Positions 1 to 10,654 of a DNA stretch of 64,000 bases are shown here, piece by piece. The notes beneath the pieces were generated by a model that made no database searches, was not told where the DNA came from, and saw only the letters and a program-made list of their open reading frames with translations. Position 1 is the first letter of the stretch. Each line of letters opens with the position of its first letter. Made by a program: the position numbers and the translations under genes. Source of the stretch: Sophora flavescens (lineage: Eukaryota; Streptophyta; Magnoliopsida; Fabales; Fabaceae); the NCBI GenBank assembly GCA_030762895.1, contig CM061063.1, positions 214,256,667 to 214,320,666 of the forward strand, read 5' to 3'.

Positions 1-1990
1 CAGCAAGTTGCTTAGTTGTATCAACATATTCAATCTCAATTTTTCTACTTTGTATATGGTCTATAATGAAATAATGTCTGATTTCTATGTGGTTAGTTCT
101 AGAATGCATTATGGGATTCTTAGTTAAGTTAATTGCACTCGTATTGTCACATCTAATAGGAACTTGGTTTAGTTGCACACCATAATCAACTAATTGTTGT
201 TTCATCCATAAAACTTGTGCACAACAGCTACTAGCTGCTACATATTCAGACTCTGCAGTGGATAAAGCCACACTAGATTGTTTCTTACTGAACCATGATA
301 CTAATGAGTTTCCTAGTAAATGGCAAGTTCCATTAGTACTCTTTTTGTCTAGTTTACAACCAGCAAAATCAGAGTCTGAATAGCTAATTAAAGTACATGT
401 AGCTGGATACCATAATCTCATGTCTTTTGTTCCTAACAGATACTTAATTATCCTTTTAACTGATGTTAAGCGTGATTCTTTTGGATTTGCTTGATACCTA
501 GCACACATGCATACACTAAACATGATATCTGACCTACTAGCTGTAAGATAAAGTAGTAAGCCTATCATACCTCTGAATTTAGAAACATCAACAGGTTTAC
601 CTTGCTCATCTTTGTCCAGATAACAGGAGGTACTCATTGGAGTAGCCATCTCTTTAGCGTTTTCCATGCCAAACTTCTTGATCAACTCTTTGCAGTACTT
701 GGTTTGGCTAACAAAGATTCCATTTTTAGTTTGCCTTATTTGTAGTCCAATGAAAAAGTTCAGTTCACCCATCATTGACATTTCAAACTCACTCTGCATA
801 AGACTTGCAAACTCATTGCACAACTGCTCATTAGTAGCACCAAAAATTATATCATCCACATATATTTGTACAAGTAAAGTGTTGTGTGCCTTTTTCTTAG
901 TGAACAAAGTTGTGTCAAATTTACCTCTTTTAAATCCTTTTTCAATGAGAAAATTACTTAACCTTTCATACCAAGCTCTAGGATCTTGCTTTAAGCCATA
1001 TAGTGCTTTAGACAATTTATAAACATGGTTAGGCAAGTCATTATTCTCAAAACCAGGTGGTTGACCAACATACACTTCCTATTGTATAAATCCATTTAAG
1101 AAAGCACTCTTAACATCCATTTGATACAATTTAAATCCCATTATGCAAGCATAAGAAAGTAGCATTCTTATAGCTTCTAATCTTGCTACTGGTACATATG
1201 TTTCATCATAATCTATGTCTTCTTCTTGGTTATACCCTTTGGCTACCAATCTAGCCTTGTTTAATACAATTATACCATTTTCATCTAGTTTATTCCTAAA
1301 AACCCATTTTGTACCTATTACTTGACAGTTCTTGGGTTTAGGCACTAGTTTCCAGACTTGGTTTCTTTCAAACTGGTTTAACTCATCTTGCATAGCCATC
1401 ATCCAATGTTCATCAATTATAGTATCATCTATGTTCTTAAGTTCTACTTGAGACACAAATGTCATATGATTACAAACATTTCTAAGAGAGTGTCTAGTAG
1501 TTACCCCATTTGTAATTTCACCAATGATGTTATCAATTGGATGATTTCTGACAGTCCTCCATTCCTTTGGTAGGTTAGGCTGTTGTTCTGTTTGCTCCTG
1601 CTGCAGCGATTCGTTCTTTAAGCTTTCATCTTCTTCATTGTCCTGTTTCTCTTCTAGGAGAGTTTTCTCAATTGAATCTGCAAGATCATCAATAACACAA
1701 TCCTTTCCCAACCTTTTGGGGTTAGACTCATCAAATGTCACATGCACAGATTCCTCAATAGTTTGTGTTCTCTTATTATATATTCTAAATGCTTTACTAG
1801 ATAGAGAGTATCCTAGGAAAATTCCTTCATCAGCCTTTGCATCAAATTTTCCAAGATTATTCTTTCCATTGTTAAGAACAAAGCATTTGCAACCGAAAAC
1901 ATGTAAATGTGCTATATTTGGTTTTCTTCCTTTGTAAAGCTCATAAGGGGTTTTCTTATTAAGACTCTATTTAGCACATAGCAGGCCGTA
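1..1990 (-). pseudogene. Copia-1 integrase C-terminus, reverse transcriptase and RNase H
   Basis: The minus strand reads through the integrase C-terminal region (a VFGCKCFVLN block near 1890), then the copia reverse transcriptase: GTKWVFRNKLDENG near 1310, QMDVKSAFLNG near 1110, and the catalytic YVDDIIFGA near 860. RNase H follows with STAESEYVAASSCCAQ near 250 and still open at position 1. One in-frame TAG at 1079-1081 sits just after the SAFLNGFIQ motif and would separate the polymerase fingers from the catalytic palm. From 1078 to the window edge the frame is open, so this half is better preserved than gag. Confidence 0.85.
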
Positions 1991-2725
1991 TTGACAGCAT
2001 CTGCCCAAAAATGTTTTGGCAAGCTAGAGTCGTTCAACATAGTTCTTGCTATCTCCTCTAATGATCTATTCTTTCTTTCCACTACTCCATTTTGTTGTGG
2101 AGTTCTAGGAGCAGAAAAATTATGTTGAATGCCATGCTTATCACAAAAGTTTTCAAACACTTCATTTTGAAATTCTCCCCCTTGATCACTTCTTATAGAA
2201 ACAATTTTTACGTCTTTCTTCATTTTGCACAATTTTTGCCATTTTCTTAAATGTAGCAAATGAATAACTCTTATGAGATAGAAAATATGTCCATGTATAT
2301 CTAGAGTAATCATCTACTATTACCAATGCATACGAGTTACCACCAAAGCTTTTGGTTCTAGATGGACCAAATAAATCCATGTGTAAAATTTGCAAGGGTC
2401 TAGTTGTTTAAACAGTGTTCTTTGGTTTAAAAGAGACCTTAACTTGCTTTCCTTTTTTACATGCATCACATAGTCCATCTTTCACAAATTTTAGTTTAGG
2501 CAAGCCAACTACAAGATCTTTGCGAATCAGTTTATTCAAGTGGTTCATGTGAATGTGTGCAATACTTCTATGCCAAAGCCAATTCTCTTCTTCTTTTGAA
2601 ATAAGACAGCATGCAGTATTTGAAGAGATATTATCTAAATCAAGCATATAGATGTTATCTGTCCTATGTCCAATTAATTTCAAATTTTCATCATGCTGAT
2701 TTTCTATTAACAGGTTATGTTTCAA
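1912..2725 (-). pseudogene. Copia-1 GAG-pre-integrase and integrase core
   Basis: Minus-strand frames show the HRSIAHIHMNHLNKL zinc-binding region (2408-2725) and a C-x2-C pair (CDACKKGKQ). Then comes the integrase core: LHMDLFGPSRTKSFGG gives the first catalytic Asp, RSDQGGEF the second and NGVVERKNRS the Glu, so the D,D-E triad is readable. The core is broken: a stop separates the zinc region from the core near 2400, two frames overlap between 2186 and 2313 (frameshift), and another frameshift follows near 1960 after VLIRKPL. Compared with Copia-2, a stretch between the protease tail and this region is missing, so GLKHNLL runs almost straight into IENQHDENLKLIG. Confidence 0.85.
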
Positions 2726-4055
2726 TCCCTCAACATATAGTATATCCTCAATGATTGTTGTTGAGTCACATCCAATGTTGCCAATGCCAAGTATTCTCCC
2801 TTTATTATTGTCTCCATAGGTAGCACTACCACTTGACTTAGGGGTAAAGGAAATGAACTTGCTTTTGTCTCAAGTCATGTGCTTGGAACAACCACTGTCA
2901 AGATATCATTTCACATTCTTGGCTTTCCAACACACCTACAAAATAGAATCATGTTTTTGCTTTAGGTACCCAAATATATTTGGGTCCTTTTGAATTAGTT
3001 GCAGTAATAGTTCCTTTAGTAACCCATATATATTTAGATTTATTGTATGCTGATTTTTTGTATTGGCATGTAGAAGCTGTGTGACCTTTTCTAGCACAGA
3101 AATTGCATTTAACAAATGGTGTGTTTGATGTCATTGGTGCAGCAAAAAATTTCTTGAAAGATTTATCATGTATCTTAGGTTTATAGCCTATTCCAACCTT
3201 ATCATAAACACATTTTTTCTGTCCTAACAATGCATCCAAATTATCTCTACCATTTGTGAACTTGGTTAAGTCATTTTTCAGTTTTTCAACTTCTTTTGTC
3301 AATGTACAGCTAGATGCATTCCATATTTCTTTATCACTAGTAATTCTAGATAGATCACCATTCAAATGATTTATATGTTTCTCCAACTTTGGACATTTAT
3401 CGCATATAGGTGCATCTAAAACAGTAGCTAGTTTTTCTTTTAAAGCACAATTTTCTGTTTTTAATTGATCTACCTCTTTGTTTAAAACAGAAGTTTTCTC
3501 TTCTAAGCATGTGATAGTTTTCTTAGACTTATTTAGCAATCTAGCAAGTCTAATGGATTCTTTATGAAGTTCTTCAAAAGCATTTTGCAATTCATCATAA
3601 GAAGGTTGATAATCAGAACTTACTTTACTTTCTGAATCGCTGTCATTTTTGGTCATCAAGCACAAGTTTGCCTCCTCAGATTCAGATTCTTCAGTGGATT
3701 CTTCATGTGTTACTTGCAATGTATCCCACATCTCCTTTGCTGATTTGCAATTTGAAACCCTGAAAAACTAATCACGGCTTAAAGCATATGTTATAATATT
3801 CTTAGCACGTGCATTATATTGAACTCTTTTCTTATCATCCTCATTCCATTCAGTTTTAGGCTTATTTCTTGGAGCACCATTAGCATCTATAGTAGAGGGG
3901 ACAAATGGTCCATTTTCTACTGCAGCCCATATGTCAACACCTGCTGCCTCAAGAAAGATTACCATTCTTTCCTTTCAATAGATTTACTCAGATCCATTGA
4001 AGGCAGACGAGCGTGCAAGGGAAGCCCTTTCATTTAAACAGTCATTGTAAGCCAT
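2726..4055 (-). pseudogene. Copia-1 gag and protease
   Basis: A plausible gag ATG is at 4053-4055 (minus). The gag N-terminus (FLEAAGVDIWAAVENGPF) matches Copia-2, then stops at a TAG near 3765. The frame resumes with MWDTLQVTHEE and jumps at once to acidic ESESEEANLCLM sequence. Copia-2 has about 200 codons here, including a CCHC knuckle, so this copy carries an internal deletion. A heptad-rich coiled-coil stretch follows (about 3450-3620), then a second CCHC module, CNFCARKGHTASTC, near 3080-3120. The protease signature DSGCSKHMT is at about 2860-2900, followed directly by a stop. Non-functional. Confidence 0.8.
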
Positions 4056-4089
4056 ACTCTTATAGCTGTTAAGCCAAACTTAAGAGTTT

Positions 4090-4101
4090 AGCTCTGATGC
4101 C
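4090..4101 (-). other. Copia-1 primer-binding site
   Basis: The minus strand reads TGGCATCAGAGC, one base from TGGTATCAGAGC, the complement of the initiator tRNA-Met 3' end used by many plant copia elements. It lies two bases inside the LTR boundary (LTR end CAACA, then AT). This fixes the LTR end at 4104 and the orientation as minus. Confidence 0.85.
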
Positions 4102-4204
4102 AATTGTTGTTTTGGCTTCAAAGACTCAAGAGGGGGTGTGGGGGGGGGGGGGGGGGGATTGAGTTTTCAAAAAGTATTTCCCTCTTAAAACTTTTTCACA
4201 AAGC

Positions 4205-6366
4205 TTTATAAATCAGAGTTGCGGATTAGTGCCCTCAGGATCTTTTACAAAATCGATGAAGGCTCTATAAATTTATCTAGGCCGGCTGTCTTGACTAGCA
4301 ATTTGGGATTTAAAGCTGGCCATCTCATCTCCCTTTTGTTTACTTAGGTGTTCCTATTTTCAAAGGGAAATCTAGGAAAGCCTATTTCATGCCTTTTGTT
4401 GATAGAATTAAGGCAAAGTTGTCCTCTTGGAAAGGCAGTTTGCTATCTATCATGGGAAGAGTAGAACTAGTAAAGTCTGTTATTCAAAGTGCTCTGATTT
4501 GCTCTTTTCAAGTTTACTATTGGCCTCTGGCTCTTTTTAAGCTATTAGACCAGTACACAAGGAACTTCATTTGGGCTGGAAACATTGAGACTCGGAAGAT
4601 TTGTACGGTTGCTTGGAAAAAGCTCTGTTGCCCCACTTTAGAAGGTGCTGTTGGCCTTAGGTCCATGAGATCCATTAATGAGTCTTTCATGCTAAAGAGA
4701 TGCTGGGAATTGATCTCCTCAGACTTGGATTGGTCTATTCTTCTGAGGTCTAGAGTGATCAAACACACAACCGTCATCAATTACAATATTTCCTCTTCAA
4801 TCTGGTCTGGTTTAAAGGGGTTTCGTTCCACTGTTCTGGATAATGTCTCCTGGCTGTTAGGGGATGGCAGAAATATAAACTTCTGGCGTGATTCTTGGCT
4901 ATCTAAGCCAATTGTTGACTTGATAAACATTCCTTCATTCCTGCATAATTCCCTTACTGCTTCAGTTAGTGATTTCATCAATGAAAGGAAATGGCATATT
5001 CCTCAGGACCTTATTCTCCAGTACCCTGCTGTTGCAGCAGAAATTGGTAAAATGGTTATCCCTTGTGCTGAGGTTCCTAACCATCTAGTTTGGAAGCACT
5101 CTGATTCTGGTTGCCTTTCAGCTAAAGACGCTTACAGCTTTCTAAATCCGAGTAGGTCCTCTTGCACTTGGGGGAAGCTGATTTGGCCAAAGGCAATTCC
5201 TCCCTCAAAATCCTTTCTTCTCTGGAGGTTGCTTAGGTTCCAACAGATGATCAACTTTGGTCTAGAGGTTGTCACGTAGTCTCAATATGTTCTCTATGCG
5301 GTAGCAGCTATGAAACATCGGATCATCTTTTTTTCTCTTGTCCCTTCACTAGTAGAGTTCGGTTGTGGTTGAGCAGCTGCCTAGGTTTCCACCTTGACAC
5401 TCTCTCAATTCAGTCTACTATCTCAATCTTAAATAGTGCCAGGTGCCCTCAAGTTAAGGAGGTCATTTTGTCTGCCATCTGCTTCTCTCTTTGGGGTATT
5501 TGGCATTGTAGGAACAACATCATATTTGACTCTAAGAAAATCTTAGTGGAAGCTACTTGCAATGCAATCGCTGCCAATGTCTCCTTTGCTGGGCGGTTTT
5601 GCAAGGGAGCCTTCTACTCTGATGTTTCTCAATTGATGATCTTGAAGAAATTTAACATCCAGGTTAACCTTTCGAAGGCTCCATCCATTAAAGAAGTGTT
5701 ATGGCTACCTCCTTGCTATAATTGGGTTAAAGTAAATACTGATGGTGCTGCTAAGGGAGCTCCAGGTATGGCAAGTTGTGGTGGTATTTTTAGGGGAGGA
5801 AATGCATCTATTCTAGGGTGTTTTGCTTTCAATGTTGGTGTCTCGTTTGCCTTCCAAGCTGAATTGTTTGGAGCTATTATGGCCATTGAATTGGCTCACA
5901 AGAAGGGCTGGAAGAAGCTTTGGTTAGAATGTGATTCAAATTTAGTTGTTAATGCTTTCAAGTCTAATGGTATGGTTCCTTGGCAACTTAGGAATAGATG
6001 GCTAAACTGTATTGCTCTTACTAGAGATATGTCCTTTTATTGTTCTCATTTGTATAGGGAGGGCAATGCTTGTGCTGATAAATTAGCCAGCTTTGGTACA
6101 AGTATTGAAGGTTTATGTTGGTGGGATTTAGTGCCTCCTTTTTTATTAGAGGATTTTGGCAGAAACGGGATGGGTCTTCCTAATTTTAGATTTTGTTAGC
6201 CCCATGGGTCTGGTTGATGCCCCCCCCCCCCCCCCCCCCCAATGCTTTGTTTTCTTTTATTTTTCTTTTTGATCAATAAATTGGGTGTGCTGCAGGTGAT
6301 TGGCTTTACTTGAGGTGCCAGCCTAGCAGGGATGTCTTGCATGCCTCTTTTGCCGTTTAAAAAAAA
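4205..6366 (+). mobile_element. 5'-truncated L1-type LINE inserted in the Copia-1 LTR
   Basis: A plus-strand non-LTR retrotransposon tail interrupts the LTR. The sequence from about 4228 reads as the end of the reverse transcriptase. It continues through a plant zinc-binding region and RNase H to a stop at 6197-6199, then a C-run (6222-6240), a T-rich 3' region and a short A-run (about 6360-6368). LTR sequence matching Copia-2 resumes afterwards. The 5' truncation is typical of L1 retrotransposition. I could not define a clean target duplication, so the left boundary is uncertain by about 25 bases. Confidence 0.8.
4389..6199 (+). pseudogene. LINE ORF2 C-terminal part: RT tail, zf-RVT and RNase H
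   Basis: From 4389 the product starts in the reverse-transcriptase thumb (FVDRIKAKLSSWKGSLLSIM), the conserved plant LINE segment after YLGVP, which is visible just upstream in another frame near 4345-4360. Next comes the zf-RVT region with SICSLCGSSYETSDHLFF (about 5280-5340). It is split by a frameshift and stop between 5260 and 5363. From 5363 the frame gives a plant RVT_3 RNase H: VKVNTDGAAKGAPG (Asp), QAELFGAIMAIE (Glu), LECDSNLVV (Asp) and a late ACADKLASFG. At least two frameshifts make this a dead copy. Only the C-terminal third of a normal ORF2 remains. Confidence 0.85.
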
Positions 6367-6984
6367 ATCTTGAATAGAAGGTGATGAGGATAAGAAAGAT
6401 TAATACATAAAAATTCAGAATAGGTTCGGGTTTAATAACTCAGTAATAACAAAATACAGTTTATACAGATCAAGAACAAAAATTATATTGAACTTTAAAC
6501 ATCAAAATCGCAGGTTCTTGATCATAAACAGAAAGTAAAGGAGTTTGAGTTTAGAGATACCACACAACCAGATTTATCCTGGTTCAGTCACCTCCACTAT
6601 GACCTACATCCAGTCCCCACTCCACCTGTGGATTTCACACACTAACACACAAGCTTTACCAGGTAGCTTGAAAAACCTTTACACCACAGAGCACTCCTTC
6701 ACCTCGAGATACCACACTCTTGTGAAGAGCCTCAATGTTCAACCTTAGGGATACCTCACCCTAATCACTCAGAGAGACTCCCACTCTCTTTACAATCGAA
6801 ATTTAAAACAAAAGTTGATTCCTAACTCTCAATAGTCAGATAAACAAATTGAAGCACTTATGAGTATTGAAACACTCTTTTCACAGTAAGCTCGATGAAA
6901 TAAGATTCTGATTGTTCTTGTAAAATTCGCGTCCATCTTGAAAATAACCACGTCCATCTAGTCATTAAGATTTTACATTTGGAT

Positions 6985-7265
6985 GGGCTAGTAGACGAGC
7001 TCCATTTAGTAGGCGAGCTTCATATGGTAGACGAGCTCCATATGGTACGTCAGCAGACGGGAGTACTAAAACACAAAGTAATTAGACGTGCTCCAACTAG
7101 TAGACGAGCGCTTGTATCACTTTAGTGGACGAGCACCTCTGTCACTTTAGTAGACGAGCGCTTATCACTTTAGTAGACGGCCACTTTTGTCACTTTAGTA
7201 GACGTGCGCTTGTGTCACTTTAGTGTTGGACGTGCACTTCTTATTTCTTCAGTGTTGGACGAGCG
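6985..7265. repeat. Repeated GACGAGC motifs in the Copia-1 LTR
   Basis: About ten imperfect copies of TAGTAGACGAGC / TAGACGTGC occur with irregular 20-40 bp spacing, for example near 6990, 7010, 7030, 7098, 7128, 7153 and 7198. The same motif on the other strand (GAGCTCGTCTACT) is repeated in both Copia-2 LTRs. The U3-like position suggests an enhancer-type array; that role is inference. Confidence 0.6.
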
Positions 7266-7640
7266 CTTTGAAATCTCATTTCCAAAAACTCATTTTCATT
7301 AGCGAAAACTTATTCCTTGTAATGCAGGTTATGAAAATTGATTTTCTTCATGCATCTTTTTTTAATTGAGCTATTTGTGAATAAGAGATTTCATCTCTTA
7401 CAGATCATCTAAGACTTAAATCTAATTTCTCCTTTAAGCCCTTATCTTGATGATTCCTTGATCTTCGTCTTTGCTCTTTGATTCCTCCAAGTTGTTCCTT
7501 GAATATTCTCCTTTGATTGCTCACTGAACTTGTTGAGTATTGCTTGATACACGTCTTTACAATTTGACACTAAAAACACTTGCATACACATTAAGTTGTT
7601 TTTGTCATATATCAAAATCTCTAAGTCATTGAGTTTAACA

Positions 7641-9092
7641 TCATATATATAGATGGGGTGTCAACGGATATTCCGTTACCTGTCATTATTTTGTGCATGA
7701 TTCTCTCCCTTCATCATAATGCTCTTAAAGTCACATAAATCTCATTTACAAGACGTTTTATACCCATGATAAACATGTGCTTGGTATATTCGAATATTCC
7801 GACCATAGCTCGGCCTCTTGACTAGGATTCTAGCTGTGCTCCTTAGATTGAAAATGGACTGAGCTGAGGTCTCCTTGTTCCACGCTTGAAAAGTAAACCG
7901 AGCTCTGTTCCTTGGCTCTGGAGACAACTGGGACGAGGACATCTCGACCCATGTTGGAACAAATCTCAAAGAGATTTCCATTCAAAGTATGTGTAATCTG
8001 ATTTTAGAAATGAGATGACTGGGAAATGGTTTTAAGAAGAACTGCCCAGATTCCGACGGGTCTCCTATGGTCATTAACAAAATCCAAGAATGAATCTCAT
8101 CTGGAAGGACCATTTTGAGTAACATTTGAAAGATAAAGGACCAAAATGAATCTTTTAAAAGATAAAGCACTAAAACATATTTTCACCAATAGATAAAGGA
8201 CCAAAAATGTATTTTAGCCAATATAAAACGACACAAAAGAACATATTATGATTTTTTTAATAAATTTTACTTATATATATATATATATATATGTATATAT
8301 AAGTTATTTATTTTAAGATAACTATCACTTTTAGTACTTTAATTTGTTTTAAATTATTTATCATCTAAAAAATTATAATATTATTTATTTTATCTTATTT
8401 TTAATTATTTTTATAATTAATTATTTGTCCTCATACTATTGATCACGTGCGATTTTAATCCCTATGATTTTTTTTAGGATATTTAATCCCCTATCTTTTC
8501 AATGTTACAAATTGGATCCTTTCATTCCATCAATTTTTGGTCCCTTGTTTTTTCTGTGCTTTCTGCTCCTCCATGTGCAACCTATATTACTAGTATTTTA
8601 ACCCTTATTGCATTTCAGTGTTGTTTTGATTTATATAAGCTAGAGACTATACGCCTGTTTGAATATTAGTGGAGGGTCAACTATGGTGCTTAGGATAATT
8701 ATAAATTTGATTATAGTTGGATACATCTAAACACCCTATGTCTGAGATCGCTATATAAAAACCCCCAATATCTGAGGTCTTCCAAAATGTGAGATTGATT
8801 TGTTTTTTTTTAATCCTAAATTGGTTTTGATGTAAGCTTATGTCTTTGGTTATTAAACAGTGATGTTAGCTTCTGTCTTGGGTGGTTTTTTTTTTTTTTG
8901 ACAAAAGAAGCTTACTACATTTCATTAATAATCGAAGATTTAATACATGTTAAGTATTAATTCTTTGATTTTTTTACTTTTGCCAAGTGATTATGCTTTC
9001 AATATAACTTCTGTCGGAGTGGTTAAGTATTTATACTTGATTTCTGCTTCCGCAAAGTAGTTAAACTTTGGGGTATAGTTTATGGAGTCTAG
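7641..9092. other. Interval without a recognisable gene
   Basis: Non-coding, AT-rich sequence between Copia-1 and the first foldback element. Short minus ORFs at 7742-8170 have no family features. An AT microsatellite lies at 8272-8300. The T-run at 8886-8899 is annotated separately. Otherwise I see nothing definable. Confidence 0.6.
8886..8935 (-). repeat. Possible poly(A) end of a truncated LINE or SINE
   Basis: The plus strand shows 14 T followed by GACAAAAGAAGC and TTTCATTAATAATCG. On minus this is an AATGAAATG / TTTGTC / poly(A) arrangement common at the 3' ends of plant L1 elements. No coding sequence or target duplication was found, so it is a weak call. Confidence 0.3.
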
Positions 9093-9490
9093 ATCCTCTC
9101 CATTTAGGGGGTAAATGGAGATCTCAAGGCTGTCTTGCATCCCCAACTTGCATTAAGAGCCCATATTTTATGTTAGTTTAATTCAATTTATTTAAATAAA
9201 ATAAATATAAATGGAGATCATAAATTGGTGGGCCGACACAGGGATGAGTGATCACGACGACGCAGTGACGCAACGGCATAGTTGCAGGCACAATGGCGAA
9301 CAGAGGAGTTGTGGAACATCGATAGTGGAAGAGGAGCCGCGACAGTCGCGTTCTTCATTATCCGTTTTTGTTTTTTTAAATTAATTCACTTAAATTAATA
9401 AATTATGACCATTGGTCCATTTTGTGGAAACTTGTCAACACCATAAGCAATGAACTGGAGATCTCCATTCACTCCATAAATGGAGAGGAT
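9093..9490. mobile_element. Foldback/MITE-like element
   Basis: ATCCTCTCCATTTA (9093-9106) is repeated as the exact inverted TAAATGGAGAGGAT (9477-9490). A second inverted pair lies just inside: AATGGAGATCTC near 9113 and GAGATCTCCATT near 9458. The 398-bp size, non-coding interior and nested inverted repeats fit a MITE. The flanks show no convincing target duplication, so the superfamily is open. Confidence 0.6.
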
Positions 9491-10292
9491 TACTTTATTG
9501 ATTGTATTGATTCCAAGCTGATAATGCTAATCCTCACTTCAAGCTTGTGAGGAGCTATTAGAGATATAATTAGTTACAATTAGTTAGGCATTAGTTACAA
9601 GTTTGTTGCATTCTTACATTGCTCATTTATATGTTATACTCATTTCAATCAATTACACTTTCCATAAAATTTCTCTCAACTATTCTCTTCTTCATGGTTC
9701 TTAAACTTTAAAAGAACTTATAAAAAATTGTAATTAAGTCTTTTTAAACATTTCAGTTAGGATTCTTAAAAAGTGTAAGAATCTATTTAATTTAATTTGA
9801 GTTGTGTTATTTTATTTTTTTTTGTGTGATTGAGTTGTGTTATCTGAACACAAATTTTAGATATTGTATGTGACATCATATGAGTTTCTTTCTATCTCTA
9901 ACTTACTTTTTATCATCTTTGTATACACAAATCTCAAAAATACATTCAAAAACAAAAATGACACCGTACTCAATTTTATGTTAAAAAACATTTATCTTAA
10001 TTTTTATTTGAAGAGTACAAGGACCCACAATTACAAGGACCGCAAATACAAAATAAATAAATCACTTAATAGAATCATAATAAAAACTTAATTAAACTTT
10101 GAGAGATGTCTGTGATGGATTTATTACAAATTTTTGTAAGTATAGATACCAATTACAAACTTTATAATTCACTAGAACCTAACCTATTTAAATTTTTCCA
10201 AAAAAAAAAAAATTCAGACTAACCGAGTAACTATTACTAAACCCATTTTACAAGCAAAAAAGTGATGTTGCTTCTTATTCGAAAGATACAAT
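9491..10292. other. AT-rich non-coding interval
   Basis: No gene is supported. A block around 9555-9665 rich in TTAGTTACAA repeats resembles a degraded LTR edge but has no partner in the window. The rest is AT-rich unique sequence. Confidence 0.4.
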
Positions 10293-10609
10293 GAGTGTGT
10301 TTGGATGAGCGTTTGACAAACATGATTTTGGATGGAATTGATTTTATAGAATTAATTTCAATACAATTGAGTTTGAAGTAAAGTGATTTATGTTTGGATA
10401 TTTCTACTTTGAAAGCAAGTTTGATCTAAAACTTAGTGTAATTTTTCAATCCAAAAGCAGAAGCTACTCCAAGCTGCTTCTGGTAGAATCAATTCTGGAT
10501 GCAAAATTGCTTCCACAAACGTATTACCAAACACCTCTTTTACTATCATAATCAAGTTTGACAAGTGTAAAAGCACTTCTGATGCCTCCTGAATAAGAAC
10601 CAAACACAC
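10293..10609. mobile_element. MITE-like element just downstream of the mTERF gene
   Basis: The ends are inverted: GAGTGTGTTTGGATG at the left and AACCAAACACAC at the right. The interior (GATTTTATAGAATTAATTTC, TGATTTATGTTTGGAT) resembles short non-coding elements common in legumes. ACAAT occurs on both sides (10288-10292 and 10610-10614) and may be a duplication. It ends 45 bp from the mTERF stop codon, so it probably lies in that gene's 3' UTR or terminator region. Confidence 0.55.
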
Positions 10610-10654
10610 ACAATTAAGATTTGAAGCTTTCACGGTTAATTTCATTCACCTTCT

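Larger units (their letters stand above)
1..7640 (-). mobile_element. Copia-1: Ty1/copia LTR retrotransposon, 5' part, cut by window edge
   Basis: Read on the minus strand, the order is LTR (7640 to 4104), primer-binding site, gag, protease, integrase, reverse transcriptase and RNase H. Integrase before reverse transcriptase defines Ty1/copia. The 3' LTR must lie left of position 1. It is the same family as Copia-2 at 49314-57892: gag, pol and LTR are recognisably similar along their length. Lineage is uncertain; the long LTR and large gag with coiled coil and CCHC modules suggest a SIRE/Maximus-like element, but I see no env-like ORF in the better-preserved relative. It is inactive: several stops, frameshifts and internal deletions, and a LINE inside the LTR. 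Because the left end is missing, no target duplication can be checked; the right flank begins TCATA. Confidence 0.9.
4104..7640 (-). repeat. Copia-1 5' LTR, split by a LINE
   Basis: The LTR occupies 4104 to about 4205 and about 6367-7640, roughly 1.38 kb net. Its start is at 7640 (minus TGTTAAACTC) and its end at 4104 (minus CAACA). Landmarks shared with the Copia-2 LTRs are the homopolymer tract (G-run 4138-4157 here, C-run there), the block with TTTATCCTGGTTC near 6575, the CTTGCATACACATTAAGTTG block near 7580, and repeated GACGAGC motifs at about 6985-7265 (reverse complement of the repeated GCTCGTC in Copia-2). Divergence between the copies is substantial, so this insertion is not recent. 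Confidence 0.8.

Noticed and set aside
666..1022. 118-codon plus-strand frame
   Set aside because: It is the antisense of copia reverse transcriptase/RNase H; the minus strand carries all catalytic motifs.
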